The notes under the pieces: generated by a model | Told to the model about the DNA's origin: nothing | What the model saw: only the letters and a program-made list of their open reading frames with translations | Database searches by the model: none | Position numbers and translations under genes: made by a program | Part shown: piece by piece, positions 52,725 to 62,465 of the stretch | How positions within the stretch are numbered: the stretch's first letter is position 1 | Layout of the letters: the number at the start of each line of letters is the position of its first letter | Source: Brachyspira suanatina | GTDB lineage: Bacteria; Spirochaetota; Brachyspiria; Brachyspirales; Brachyspiraceae | Direction: 5' to 3' | DNA length: 64,000 bases | Assembly: GCF_001049755.1 (NCBI RefSeq) | Contig: NZ_CVLB01000001.1 | Location: 744,001 to 808,000 of the forward strand

Positions 52725-53585
52725 ATGTCAAATAATAATAATAATAAATCTATTTTACTAGCTTCGACAGCGTATATAATTTGGGGTCTTCTTCCTCTTT
52801 ATTGGAAATCAGTTCAGAATTTTGATTCAGCTTTTGTTTTGGGTTTAAGGGTTATAACTACTTTTATATTTACTTTGATAATAATAATATATAAAAGGGC
52901 TAATTTATACAGAGGTATTAAGCCATTAATATCTATAATAATAGCGGGATTTTTTTTAGGACTTAATTGGTATTTATATATTTACACTGTTAATTCAGGA
53001 CATGTTCTTGAGGCAGGGCTAGCTTATTATATAGCACCTATTTTAAGTATATTAGTAGGCATTATAGTTTTTAGAGAGAAAAAAACTCCATTAGAATATG
53101 CAGCAATTATTTTAATGTTTATAGGAATGATTTATCAAACTATCACATTAGGCAAGCCTCCTATAATGGCATTTTTTATAGGTCTTACTTTTTCAATATA
53201 CGGCTTATTCAAAAAACTTACAATATATTCAAGCTGGGAAAGTTTATTTTTAGAAACAACTGCTATATTAATTCCATCAATAATTTTAAGTACAATATAT
53301 TTTCCTAAAACTCCTCAGCCAATTTATTCTTGGGTATCATTAATGTTTGCAGGAGTTGCTACAGGAATACCATTATATTTATATGCCAAAGCGGCTAAAG
53401 GACTTCAAGTTTCTACTCTTGGATTTCTTCAGTTTTTACTTCCATTTTTTGCTACTTTACTTGCAATTTTTGTATATAAGGAAGAAGTTAATTTGAATAG
53501 GGCTATTACTTTGTCTATAATAATATTAGCGGCAATTCTTTATGCTATTTCTATATTTAAAAATTCTGCTAATAAAAATAATTGA
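52725..53585 (+). CDS. rarD: RarD-type EamA-family transporter
   Basis: A 286-residue protein with ten predicted transmembrane helices. The N-terminal ASTAYIIWGLLPLYWKSV and ITTFIFTLIIIIYKR, and AYYIAPILSILVGIIVFREK, are close to RarD (EamA/DMT family). The substrate is uncertain; E. coli RarD is linked to chloramphenicol sensitivity. Start ATG 52725 is preferred over a TTG at 52722 because AGGA is 8 bases upstream. A strong terminator follows. Confidence 0.88.
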   Translation: MSNNNNNKSILLASTAYIIWGLLPLYWKSVQNFDSAFVLGLRVITTFIFTLIIIIYKRANLYRGIKPLISIIIAGFFLGLNWYLYIYTVNSGHVLEAGLAYYIAPILSILVGIIVFREKKTPLEYAAIILMFIGMIYQTITLGKPPIMAFFIGLTFSIYGLFKKLTIYSSWESLFLETTAILIPSIILSTIYFPKTPQPIYSWVSLMFAGVATGIPLYLYAKAAKGLQVSTLGFLQFLLPFFATLLAIFVYKEEVNLNRAITLSIIILAAILYAISIFKNSANKNN

Positions 53586-53603
53586 TATTATTATAAAAAT
53601 ATA

Positions 53604-53657
53604 AAAAAGCCTTAAGTAATTTTTATTAAAAATATTACTAAGGCTTTAATTTTTTTA
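53604..53657. terminator. Bidirectional terminator after rarD
   Basis: AAAGCCTTA-GTAAT pairs with ATTAC-TAAGGCTTT, with A/T runs on both sides, between convergent genes. Confidence 0.8.
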
Positions 53658-53676
53658 TAACTATTTTATATATTAA

Positions 53677-54423
53677 TTATTTTTGTATTCTCTTTCTAAA
53701 ATATCCTGATAAATCAACGGGAGTTTCCTCGAGCCATGATGACATAATGCATTCATATTTACCTTTGCTTTTGCTTAATTTGTAAATTTGATATTCAACT
53801 CTGTCGTTTCCGCCGTCAATAGTTTCTCTTGACTCAACTAGCATTTCATATATTCCGTCTCCGTCAATATCTTCAAATATATTATCCATTTGAGTTATAA
53901 CAGAGCTTTTCATAGAATTAATTTCTTTATAAAAAACTACATCAGCAATAAATTTTACACTAGTACCATCTATTCTAAACATATACATGTATATATCTCT
54001 ATCAGTACCGTCATCATTTATGATATAGTATTTTATTATTCCTATTTCATTTTTTTTATCATAAAAATTTTCTAAATCAATAGCAGCATTTTTTCCTAAT
54101 CTGTCTGTTTTATAAGAAAATTCTTCATTGTCTTTATTGTATATGTATATTTTATCTCCCTGAGCAGAAGATACTAAAGCTATAAATTCATTACCTTCTT
54201 TAGGAAGAACATCAGCAATAACTATAGAATATACTTTATATCCTTTGCTTTGTAATTCTGATTTTAATTTTTCCGCCTGAGTATATTCAGCATTATTTAT
54301 ATTGTCGCTTTTATAATAAACAATTTCTCCATTGCCTGAAAGATTAAATAAACTTTGCACATCAATAGAGTAAAGAGGCATAGTTAATATTAAAGAGATT
54401 ATAATTGATAATATTTTTTTCAT
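53677..54423 (-). CDS. Exported protein with a calcium-loop-like segment
   Basis: A 248-residue protein with a signal peptide (KKILSIIISLILTMPLYS). The segment DIDGDGIYEMLVES at about 190-205 has the Dx[DN]xDG pattern of EF-hand or dockerin-type calcium loops in repeat-propeller (FG-GAP-like) proteins. Otherwise beta-rich and unrecognised. It lies 23 bases after the LolA-like gene, in the same direction. Confidence 0.65.
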   Translation of the reverse strand: MKKILSIIISLILTMPLYSIDVQSLFNLSGNGEIVYYKSDNINNAEYTQAEKLKSELQSKGYKVYSIVIADVLPKEGNEFIALVSSAQGDKIYIYNKDNEEFSYKTDRLGKNAAIDLENFYDKKNEIGIIKYYIINDDGTDRDIYMYMFRIDGTSVKFIADVVFYKEINSMKSSVITQMDNIFEDIDGDGIYEMLVESRETIDGGNDRVEYQIYKLSKSKGKYECIMSSWLEETPVDLSGYFRKRIQK

Positions 54424-54446
54424 AATTTAGCATCCGTTTTATTTTA

Positions 54447-55106
54447 TTATTTGTAAGTTTTTATATCAACAAATTCTATTTCAGAATTCACCTTTCCGTC
54501 AGAACTTTTATATTTTATTATTTTAGGTAAAGTATAATCATCTACTTCTTCGTATGAAATATTAACATCATATATTTTAGATTTTTTATTATAATATTCT
54601 GCTCTTTCTATTATGTAAGTATCTTTGTTTACAGTGTAAGTTACACTATAATTCTCATTTTCCCCTTTTGCTCTTAGAGTTATTTTATATTCATCTTTTT
54701 TATCCTCTATATTTTCAAAGGTAATTTTTTTTGATATAGAACTATAATCATTGTTATTTCCTACTAAAGCATAAAATCCAACAGTTTCTAAAGCTCCTTC
54801 AAATACAGAAAACATATTTCTATAAAAGCTATCTACATTTTCAAGTATTAGGGTAGGCTTGTATCCTTTTTCAAAAGTGAATCTTAATTTTATATCTTCT
54901 TTAGTTTTTGTATAACTTTTTGCAGGAATAGTATCTATTTGTCTTTGTACTATTTTTCCGTCTATATAGGATTCAAATTTTCTTGGATAAATTGCAGAAT
55001 ATTTTTCTTTCATTTTTTCGTATATATCCTGAAAGTTTGCATCCTGAGAATATGCATAAGTATATGCAATACATATTGTGATTATTATTAATACTATTTT
55101 TCTCAT
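54447..55106 (-). CDS. Exported protein with LolA-like beta-sheet pattern
   Basis: A 219-residue exported protein with a signal peptide ending YAYSQ. The C-terminal half shows alternating strands (YTVNKDTYIIERAEYYNKK, VNISYEEVDDYTLPKIIKYKS) similar in pattern to LolA/LppX outer-membrane lipoprotein-sorting proteins. No lipobox, so soluble and periplasmic if the family call is right. The call is only tentative. Co-oriented with the exported gene that follows. Confidence 0.5.
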   Translation of the reverse strand: MRKIVLIIITICIAYTYAYSQDANFQDIYEKMKEKYSAIYPRKFESYIDGKIVQRQIDTIPAKSYTKTKEDIKLRFTFEKGYKPTLILENVDSFYRNMFSVFEGALETVGFYALVGNNNDYSSISKKITFENIEDKKDEYKITLRAKGENENYSVTYTVNKDTYIIERAEYYNKKSKIYDVNISYEEVDDYTLPKIIKYKSSDGKVNSEIEFVDIKTYK

Positions 55107-55255
55107 ACTATTACTATTCTCGTAATATTTTTAATTAGCAATAATAAAAAATAATTTTATACTTTTTGTAAATTTTATATAGAAAAATAAAATTTAAATG
55201 TTATTATTGATAAATTAATACGATTTTATACTAAAACTATTAATACATTAGAATC

Positions 55256-55284
55256 TTGACTTTAATTTTAAAGTTTGTTATACT
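55256..55284 (+). promoter_or_regulatory. Promoter of the 55.3-58.6 kb operon
   Basis: TTGACT (55256-55261), 17-base spacer, TATACT (55279-55284), 36 bases before the start codon of the five-cysteine protein. Confidence 0.6.
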
Positions 55285-55319
55285 TGCAGTATAAAAAATA
55301 TAATTTATGGTAAGTATTT

Positions 55320-55625
55320 ATGAGCGAAGAACAAAATGAACAATTGTCAGAAACAGGCATATATTGTGCCAATTGCAGATATTGCGTTTTATTCAGAAAA
55401 GCTAGTGGTATAGACGGTAATCAATATTTGCTAAGAGTAAAATGTGCACAAGAGCAATGGCGCAAAAAACTTGGCGAAGAAAAAATGTACAAGTATTTTA
55501 CAGTTGCTAGAAGAACTGTAGAAAAATGCGATGACTATAAGGAAATGGGCGATTTAAGAAGTTTCCTTAAAACTTTGCGTAAAAGTTTGCCTGTACGTGA
55601 TGAAGTATATACTATAAAGAAATAA
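55320..55625 (+). CDS. Small five-cysteine protein of unknown function
   Basis: A 101-residue soluble protein with five cysteines: Cys16, Cys19 and Cys22 (CxxCxxC), then Cys42 and Cys70. The pattern suggests binding of zinc or an iron-sulphur centre, with one Cys spare. No family is recognised. It is the first gene of a probable operon with a TPR lipoprotein (10-base gap), a TPR membrane protein and rsmA. Confidence 0.65.
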   Translation: MSEEQNEQLSETGIYCANCRYCVLFRKASGIDGNQYLLRVKCAQEQWRKKLGEEKMYKYFTVARRTVEKCDDYKEMGDLRSFLKTLRKSLPVRDEVYTIKK

Positions 55626-55635
55626 TGGATTTTTA

Positions 55636-56070
55636 GTGAAAAAAGGTTTGATTTTTTTAGCTGCGGTTGTTTTTTTATTAATTTCATGTGCTTCAGCGGT
55701 TAAAATTTCTGTAGAGGAAGGACAGTATCCTAAAATAATAGCTGAAAAAGGATACACTGAATTTGGTAATAAAAACTATAAAACTGCTATAGCCTATTAT
55801 CAGTACATAATAGATAATTTTGATAGAGAAAATTATGCTAAAGATGTAGCCTGGGCTTATTATGAGATAGGTTTTTGTTATTATTATCAAAAAAAGTATG
55901 AAGAAGCTTTAAAGTATTTTGATATAGTTCTTAATAATTTTACTGTTTTGCCTCCTAAAATTTTAGCTCAAAAAGTTATGCAAGATATTTATGAAGAAAA
56001 ACCTAAATTAAAACCTGTTGAAATTATAGAAGAGGAAATAGAAGTTATTGAAGAAAATATAGACTCATGA
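55636..56070 (+). CDS. TPR lipoprotein (BamD-like in pattern)
   Basis: A 144-residue lipoprotein starting with GTG at 55636. The signal ends in lipobox LLISC near residue 18. It has two tetratricopeptide-type repeats at about 35-105 (YTEFGNKNYKTAIAYYQYII, YEIGFCYYYQKKYEEALKYFD), then an acidic tail. The layout recalls the N-terminal part of BamD/outer-membrane TPR lipoproteins, but it is short. The stop shares ATGA with the next gene. Confidence 0.7.
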   Translation: MKKGLIFLAAVVFLLISCASAVKISVEEGQYPKIIAEKGYTEFGNKNYKTAIAYYQYIIDNFDRENYAKDVAWAYYEIGFCYYYQKKYEEALKYFDIVLNNFTVLPPKILAQKVMQDIYEEKPKLKPVEIIEEEIEVIEENIDS

Positions 56071-57794
56071 AAAAAGAAAATAGCATCACTAAGAGTATTA
56101 TATTAAGTTTCCTATTGCTTAGTATTTTAAGTATATTTATTATCCTTTTTGTATATATTTTGTATAGCAGAGGGGAGGGAGAGGATTATTCTCTTACATC
56201 ATATATATTATATAGTTTAATATTCTTTAAAAGTTATATACCTTATGTAATAGCATTATCAGTTTATTTCTCATTTTTTAAAGCTAAATATTTATATCAG
56301 GAAAGTATATCTAAGGTTATAGCTTATCCTATAGGGCTTATTGTATTACTTGTTTGCTTTTATGCTATATATGATTATTCTTTTACTAATTTCTTTATAT
56401 CTAAACTTAAGGAGCATAATAGTATTAGAGATGCAAAAATATATTATGAATATGAATTAACATTAAAAAATAGAGCTTATGAAGCAGCAAAAGAAGAATT
56501 GATGGCTGGTAACTTAGATGCAGCATCTAGTTTAGCTGAGGAAGCATTATTTTATGATAAAAATGATGGAAATACTCTTTTGCTTATAAAATCAATACAA
56601 AAAGAAAAAATGATTAAAGAAGCTAAGATTCATGAGGAAAAATTTAATAATATAAATAATTTAATGAGTCTTGGTACAAGAGAATTTAGCCTATCTAATT
56701 ATAATGCAGCAAATAACTATTTTAATCAAGTGTTGGAATTGGATAAAAATAATCCTATGGCACTATATTATATGAATAGAATAAGTATAGCTATGAATAG
56801 AAAACCTCTGTATTATGGTAATGCTACACCTCAGGAAGCTTCCATATATTCAAGATTATCAGAAACTATTGATATGTATGAAAGCGGATATTTATGGAAG
56901 GCTTATTATAATATTTCTGATTTGTATTTGAATTATCCTAATATTGCTGAAATAAATAACTATTATTCTATTATAAGAGATGCTATAACTAGATATGATT
57001 TCTTTATTAAGGAAGCACAAGAGGTTAGGGAAGCATATATTAATAATCCTGATTTGTTGAAATATTCTTCTGTTTTTAGTCATAATGGTATAAATATAAT
57101 GTTAAGTAAGAATGTTCTCTTATCTTCATCTACAAGTGCAATGTTTAAAAATAGTTTGTATATATTTGATGTTTCACTTATGGAATTAGATGATGAATTA
57201 AAAATTGTAAGATGTGAGAATTTTTTATTCGGAAAAATAGCTGATTCTTTCAATAATACTAATAATACTAAAAATATTATATTAAAAGCTTATTTTGATA
57301 CTAATAAAAATGAATATATATATGATGATGCTATTAGTAAAGTTATTCCTATTAATATATCATACAGCACATTGGATATTATTAAGAATTACACTTCTTT
57401 GAATTTAAGATATGTAAATTTATTAGAATTGTTTACTTTAAGAAAAGAAATTCAAAAATTTGGGTATTCTAATAAGGATATTAATTTTGAGCTTTTAGTG
57501 AAAAATATTGAACCCATAGCTTATTTATTATTATTTATGATAATAGCATATTATTCATTTAGATTTAGATTAGCAGCATCTACCGATAAATTCCATTTTT
57601 ACAATAGAATTACAGGTGTTTTAGGTACATTATTATTTGTTATCGTTTATAAGGTTTTGATAGATTATCTTGGAATGTTGATGTTAATGGCATCGCATAT
57701 TACAATAAGTGTTCTCATTGCTGTTGTGGTATTTGCATTCCTTATACTATATGTTATATTCCAAATGGCTAGAATTCCTAGAGATGTTAGATAA
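56067..57794 (+). CDS. Multi-pass membrane protein with TPR repeats
   Basis: A 575-residue protein. Three N-terminal transmembrane helices (about 12-32, 45-65, 85-105) precede a TPR region at about 130-245 (YEAAKEELMAGNLDAASSLAEEAL, YNAANNYFNQVLELDKNN). A beta-rich segment follows (about 310-440). Three more hydrophobic helices lie at about 480-570. Function unknown. It shares ATGA with the preceding TPR lipoprotein and overlaps the rsmA start, so these genes are translationally linked. Confidence 0.7.
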   Translation: MKKENSITKSIILSFLLLSILSIFIILFVYILYSRGEGEDYSLTSYILYSLIFFKSYIPYVIALSVYFSFFKAKYLYQESISKVIAYPIGLIVLLVCFYAIYDYSFTNFFISKLKEHNSIRDAKIYYEYELTLKNRAYEAAKEELMAGNLDAASSLAEEALFYDKNDGNTLLLIKSIQKEKMIKEAKIHEEKFNNINNLMSLGTREFSLSNYNAANNYFNQVLELDKNNPMALYYMNRISIAMNRKPLYYGNATPQEASIYSRLSETIDMYESGYLWKAYYNISDLYLNYPNIAEINNYYSIIRDAITRYDFFIKEAQEVREAYINNPDLLKYSSVFSHNGINIMLSKNVLLSSSTSAMFKNSLYIFDVSLMELDDELKIVRCENFLFGKIADSFNNTNNTKNIILKAYFDTNKNEYIYDDAISKVIPINISYSTLDIIKNYTSLNLRYVNLLELFTLRKEIQKFGYSNKDINFELLVKNIEPIAYLLLFMIIAYYSFRFRLAASTDKFHFYNRITGVLGTLLFVIVYKVLIDYLGMLMLMASHITISVLIAVVVFAFLILYVIFQMARIPRDVR

Positions 57795-58629
57795 TTTATA
57801 TTCAAAAAGAGAAGTTACAGAATATTTGAAACATAAGTCCATCTTTCCAAATAAGAATAGAGGACAGAACTTTTTATGCGATAAAAATATAGCATACAAT
57901 ATTGCTAATACCATTCCTGATAATTTATCAAGAGATAAATATGCTTTAGAAATAGGCGGGGGGCTTGGTTCTTTAAGTAATATGCTGTATGATATATACC
58001 AAAATAATCTCACTATAGTAGAATATGATAATGCTTTATATAATCATTTAATAGAAAAATTTAATGGTATCAATATAATACATAAAGATATACTTACATT
58101 TGATATATCCAATTCAGAAAATAAATATGATGTGTATGGAAACATACCATATAATATAGCGAGCCCTATAATGGAATGGCTTTTATATGAATCATATGAT
58201 AAATGGAATTATGCTGTATTTATGGTTCAAAGTGATTTTGCTCAAAGACTTATAGCTAAAGAAAATACTGAAAACTATTCTTCTTTAACCTTATTTGCTA
58301 ATTTTATGTCGCATATTAAATTGGAATTCAATGTTTCAAAAGATGTTTTTTATCCTATTCCAAAGGTTACTTCATCTGTTATCAGTATAATTCCCAAAAA
58401 AGTTGATATTGATATAATTGAAATATTTAAATCTGTTTCAAAAACTTTATTTCATAATAGAAGAAAAACTATAAGAAATAATTTTATTAGTTCTCCATAT
58501 TTAAATATTAACAAAGAATATGTAGATGAAATATTAAATAAAGCAAATATAGATGGAAATATAAGAGGAGAAACCTTACATATAGATAGAGTTATAGAAC
58601 TTTCCAATATAGTAAAAGAATATATTTAA
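57784..58629 (+). CDS. rsmA: 16S rRNA dimethyladenosine transferase
   Basis: An RNA methyltransferase that dimethylates A1518/A1519 at the 3' end of 16S rRNA. In 281 residues the motifs are RGQNFLCDKNIAYNIA (substrate loop), EIGGGLGSLS (SAM motif I), VEYDNAL, and GNIPYNIASP (motif IV). The ATG at 57784 is chosen because the RsmA family begins with the region before KNRGQNFL; an upstream ATG at 57709 would read the end of the membrane-protein gene. It overlaps that gene by 11 bases and converges on the lipoprotein gene with a 4-base overlap at the stop. Confidence 0.93.
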   Translation: MLDNLYSKREVTEYLKHKSIFPNKNRGQNFLCDKNIAYNIANTIPDNLSRDKYALEIGGGLGSLSNMLYDIYQNNLTIVEYDNALYNHLIEKFNGINIIHKDILTFDISNSENKYDVYGNIPYNIASPIMEWLLYESYDKWNYAVFMVQSDFAQRLIAKENTENYSSLTLFANFMSHIKLEFNVSKDVFYPIPKVTSSVISIIPKKVDIDIIEIFKSVSKTLFHNRRKTIRNNFISSPYLNINKEYVDEILNKANIDGNIRGETLHIDRVIELSNIVKEYI

Positions 58630-59189
58630 TTATTTGTATTGTTTTGCTCTAAAATTCTTACAGAATTAATAATATTTTCTATTTCTTTATCATCTTTTTT
58701 ACTGTTGGCATTATACATACATATTATTTGTAGTATTCCGTTATCATGAAGCATAAGAAAAGATTTATGGTATGTTTTATTAGGTCCGTAATAGAAACTA
58801 CTTAAAACTTTATATGAATTAGACATATTTTCAGGCACTTTTTCTGATACTACTTCGAATTCTTTTATGGCAGGATGATTTCTCAGTCCGTTTATTACAC
58901 TATTTTTAGCTTTTGCTAAATTTATACTTCCGCTATATGCTGGTTTATATTTTGTATATACTATAGTATATATAGCTGTATTTCTCTCTATACCATAAGA
59001 TTCATTAAATGCTACGGTATCATCAATAGCTACTGTTCCATCTAAGAATCCTGGTTTGAAATCTTCAGGTACATCTACTGCTATATTTGTAAGCATTATA
59101 GTTTTATTTCTTTGAGTACAAGAAGAAATAAATAATACAATTGAAATTATTATTATAGTATTAATTAATTTTTTTAATGTTTTACTCAT
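58626..59189 (-). CDS. Lipoprotein of unknown function
   Basis: About 187 residues from the Met at 59189 (SKTLKKLINT). A signal sequence with lipobox FISSC lies at about residues 19-23. The mature part contains alternating strands (TAIYTIVYTKYK, GILQIICMY) and resembles DcrB/PsbP-like or DUF-type lipoproteins in pattern, without a firm call. Its stop overlaps the rsmA stop (4 bases, convergent). The annotated longer start at 59207 adds six residues. Confidence 0.7.
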   Translation of the reverse strand: MSKTLKKLINTIIIISIVLFISSCTQRNKTIMLTNIAVDVPEDFKPGFLDGTVAIDDTVAFNESYGIERNTAIYTIVYTKYKPAYSGSINLAKAKNSVINGLRNHPAIKEFEVVSEKVPENMSNSYKVLSSFYYGPNKTYHKSFLMLHDNGILQIICMYNANSKKDDKEIENIINSVRILEQNNTNN

Positions 59190-59351
59190 ATTAATATTAT
59201 ATATCATATTATATATTTTTAAAGTAAAAATTATTATATATTCATTTTTTTTTATAAAAATAAAAAATTATTTTTAATTATTAAATTATTTTTTTATATT
59301 TAAATATATATTTGACTTTAATTTTGAAGAAATTGATAAGGATATTTAAGA

Positions 59352-60785
59352 ATGAGAAAAACAAAAATAATAGCAACTTTAGGCCCAAGATGGTCTAGTG
59401 AAGATATGGTAAGAAAGATTATAGAGAATGGTGCTGATGTATGCAGACTAAATTTTTCTTTTGGAACTTATGATGAGCATTTAGAAAGAATTAATATAAT
59501 AAGAAAAGTTTCAAATGAGCTTAAAAAACCAGTTGCAATATTAGCGGATTTACAAGGTCCTAAAATAAGAATAGGTAAATTAAAAGAGCCTATTACTGTA
59601 AAAGAAGGTGATATAGTAAAACTTAGCGGATACAAAGAAACTAATGATGATAGTATTATACCAACAACACATTCTAATATTGCTCATGATGTAAAATCAG
59701 GTTCTATGCTTTTGATAGCTGATGGTACTATACAGCTTATAGTTGAATCCAGTGATGAGGCATCAAAGCTTGTTGTATGTAAGGTTATAACAGGGGGAAC
59801 TATATTAAGCAGTAAAGGAATTAATCTTCCTGGTGCACATGTTACAACAGAAGTTCTAACTGAAAAAGATGTAAGCGATGCTTTATTTGCTGCTAAGAAT
59901 GGTGTTAATTATTTAGGAATGAGTTTTGTAAGAAAGGCTGAAGATGTTATAAGACTTAGAAAGATATTAGATGATAATAATCTTCAAGATGTAGGCATTG
60001 TTTCAAAGATAGAAAATACCGAATCTCTTGAGAATTTAGAGGAAATTATAAAGCATTCTGATGGTGTAATGGTGGCTAGAGGGGATTTAGGTGTTGAGAT
60101 ACCATTTGGAGAAGTACCTGTTTGGCAGAAAAAAATATTAAGAATGGCAAATGATATAGGAAAAATTACTATTATAGCTACTCAAATGCTTGAAAGTATG
60201 ACTAAAAGCCCTGTGCCTTCAAGAGCTGAGGCTAGCGATGTTGCTAATGCTGTTTTAGATGGTACAGATGTTGTAATGATGTCTGCAGAAACTGCTTCTG
60301 GTGATTATCCTATAGAATCAGTTAAGGCTATGGTTTCAATAGTTGAGGCTGCCGAGAAATCTGTTATGAGAGCTTCACATGAAAATATGTCTTATTTGGA
60401 TAGAGGTGTAAATGATGCTCTTACTGATAGTGCTTCTTATTTATCATATTGTTTAGATAATAAAGTAATAATAGCTCTTTCAAGATCAGGATATACTGTT
60501 AAAAACTTATCTAAAAAAAGACCTAAAACACCTATTGTTTTTATGTCTGCTGATACTGATTCATGTAATAGATTAGCTATATGTCATAATGTTTATACCA
60601 TACTCATGCCTGAAGATTTGAATTTCAGTGCCGGTATAAGTCACGGAGGTCAGATTGATGTACTTGAAGATACATTAATCAAACATAATTTAGCTAATCA
60701 TGGCGATAAAGCTATACTTGTCAGCGGAAGCAAATGGCAGGGTAGATGGCAGGAAAATAGTGTACGTGTAGTTGTTATACACTAA
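59352..60785 (+). CDS. pyk: Pyruvate kinase
   Basis: The final glycolytic enzyme, transferring phosphate from PEP to ADP. The 477 residues have CRLNFSFGTYDEH near the start, the active-site LADLQGPKIRIG (near 65), MVARGDLGVEIPF (metal-binding and substrate region), TQMLESM and the EASDVANAVLDGTDVVMMSAETA signature, and a C-terminal regulatory domain. Length is standard. It has a TTGACT -35 element upstream and a strong terminator. Confidence 0.97.
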   Translation: MRKTKIIATLGPRWSSEDMVRKIIENGADVCRLNFSFGTYDEHLERINIIRKVSNELKKPVAILADLQGPKIRIGKLKEPITVKEGDIVKLSGYKETNDDSIIPTTHSNIAHDVKSGSMLLIADGTIQLIVESSDEASKLVVCKVITGGTILSSKGINLPGAHVTTEVLTEKDVSDALFAAKNGVNYLGMSFVRKAEDVIRLRKILDDNNLQDVGIVSKIENTESLENLEEIIKHSDGVMVARGDLGVEIPFGEVPVWQKKILRMANDIGKITIIATQMLESMTKSPVPSRAEASDVANAVLDGTDVVMMSAETASGDYPIESVKAMVSIVEAAEKSVMRASHENMSYLDRGVNDALTDSASYLSYCLDNKVIIALSRSGYTVKNLSKKRPKTPIVFMSADTDSCNRLAICHNVYTILMPEDLNFSAGISHGGQIDVLEDTLIKHNLANHGDKAILVSGSKWQGRWQENSVRVVVIH

Positions 60786-60805
60786 TTTATATATTATATC
60801 TTTTA

Positions 60806-60842
60806 TAAGGATTACTATTAAGTCGTAGTAATCCTTTTATTT
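60806..60842 (+). terminator. Terminator after pyk
   Basis: AAGGATTACTA pairs with TAGTAATCCTT around an 8-base loop and is followed by a T-rich stretch. Confidence 0.8.
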
Positions 60843-61013
60843 TTAATACTTTCTGATATAGATGTAATTAATTTTATTATTTATAAATAGTATATTTTTA
60901 TATAAAAAATAAAAAACTTAAATAAAAATTTAATATTTTGTTTATTACTTCTTGAAGTAATTTATAAATTTTGTATAATATTATAATTAATAAACTTTAT
61001 GGAGTGGTTTTAT

Positions 61014-62402
61014 ATGAAAAATGATAAAAGAGAGAGATTATCTAGCAGGATTGGTTTTATTCTTGTATCAGCCGGATGTGCTATAGGTCTCGGAAATATA
61101 TGGCGTTTTCCTTATATAACCGGAAAATATGGCGGAGCTCTTTTTGTTATTATATATTTAATATGTTTGGCTCTTGTAGGGCTCCCAATACTTATAATGG
61201 AATTTAGTATAGGAAGAGCCGGACAAAAAGATATAGCAGGTTCATATAAGGTGATAGAAAAAGAAGGTAGTAAATGGCATTTAATTGGTTATGTGCAAAT
61301 GTTTGGCTGTTTAATATTAATGATGTTTTATACAAGTGTTACAGGATGGACTATTACTTATGCTTATTATATGGCTACAGGCGCTACTTTAGGACTTACC
61401 CCTGATGGAATAGCTGATTTCTTTGGAAAAATGCTTTCTAATCCTGCTATAATGCTTTTGAGTTTATTTATAGCTGTATTTTTTGGAACATTAATATGTT
61501 TTAAAGGTCTTCAGAAAGGTGTTGAAAGAGCATCTAAAATTATGATGTCTTCATTGTTTGTTATAGTTATAATATTAATAATGAGATCTATTACTTTAGA
61601 CGGTGCTGTAGAAGGAATAAAATTCTATTTGCTTCCAGATTTATCTAAGATGTTTGATGGTGGAATAGATAATGTTTTTGAAGTAATATATGCAGCTTTA
61701 GGACAAGCGTTTTTTACATTGGGAATTGGTGTAGGAAGTATGACTATATTTGGAAGCTATATAGGAAAGGAGAGATCTTTGACTAATGAATCTATAATAA
61801 TAGTAATATTAGATACTTCGATAGCTTTTCTTGCTGGGCTTGTTATATTTCCTGCTTGTTTTGCTTTTGGAGTTAATCCTGGAGAGGGTGCTGGTTTAGC
61901 ATTTGTAACATTGCCTAATATATTTAATTCTATGCCTATGCCTAGAGTATGGGGAACATTGTTCTTCTTATTTTTATCTATGGCGGCATTAACTACTGTT
62001 GTTACTGTTTTTGAAAATTTAATAGCTTTTACTATGTCTGAATTTAAGATGCCTAGAAATAAAGCTGCCATATTAGTGGGAATAGTTGTATTTATATGTT
62101 CTCTTCCTACTGCTTTGGGTTTTAATGTATTATCATTCATACAGCCTATGGGAAAAAATACTAGTTTCTTAGATTTATTTGATTTTATAATAAGCTATAA
62201 TTTAGTTGAGCTTGGAGGAATATATATAATAATATTTTGCGTATCTAAATATGGTTGGGGATGGGATAATTTTATTAAGGAAGTAGATTCTGGGGCTGGA
62301 ATAAAATTTCCTAAATTCTCAAGAATATATGTAACTTATTTTCTTCCTCTAATATTATTTGCTATATTTATTATTAATTATATATATAAATTTTTTCTAT
62401 AA
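61014..62402 (+). CDS. Sodium:neurotransmitter symporter-family (NSS/SNF) transporter
   Basis: A 462-residue protein with about 11-12 transmembrane helices. The first helix, FILVSAGCAIGLGNIWRFPYI, is the NSS signature with the sodium-site GLGN pattern; GGGI-type loops and FFLFLSMAALTTVV match later family motifs. Bacterial members transport amino acids with sodium. The ATG at 61014 is chosen because GGAGTGG (61001-61007) lies 7 bases upstream; an ATG at 60999 would include that site. A terminator follows. Confidence 0.92.
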   Translation: MKNDKRERLSSRIGFILVSAGCAIGLGNIWRFPYITGKYGGALFVIIYLICLALVGLPILIMEFSIGRAGQKDIAGSYKVIEKEGSKWHLIGYVQMFGCLILMMFYTSVTGWTITYAYYMATGATLGLTPDGIADFFGKMLSNPAIMLLSLFIAVFFGTLICFKGLQKGVERASKIMMSSLFVIVIILIMRSITLDGAVEGIKFYLLPDLSKMFDGGIDNVFEVIYAALGQAFFTLGIGVGSMTIFGSYIGKERSLTNESIIIVILDTSIAFLAGLVIFPACFAFGVNPGEGAGLAFVTLPNIFNSMPMPRVWGTLFFLFLSMAALTTVVTVFENLIAFTMSEFKMPRNKAAILVGIVVFICSLPTALGFNVLSFIQPMGKNTSFLDLFDFIISYNLVELGGIYIIIFCVSKYGWGWDNFIKEVDSGAGIKFPKFSRIYVTYFLPLILFAIFIINYIYKFFL

Positions 62403-62421
62403 AATATTAAATTAGATTTCA

Positions 62422-62453
62422 TAGCCAAGTATAAAAATACTTGGCTTTTTTAT
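62422..62453 (+). terminator. Terminator after the symporter
   Basis: AGCCAAGTA pairs with TACTTGGCT around a short loop and is followed by a T-run. Confidence 0.8.
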
Positions 62454-62465
62454 AAAAAATTATTA

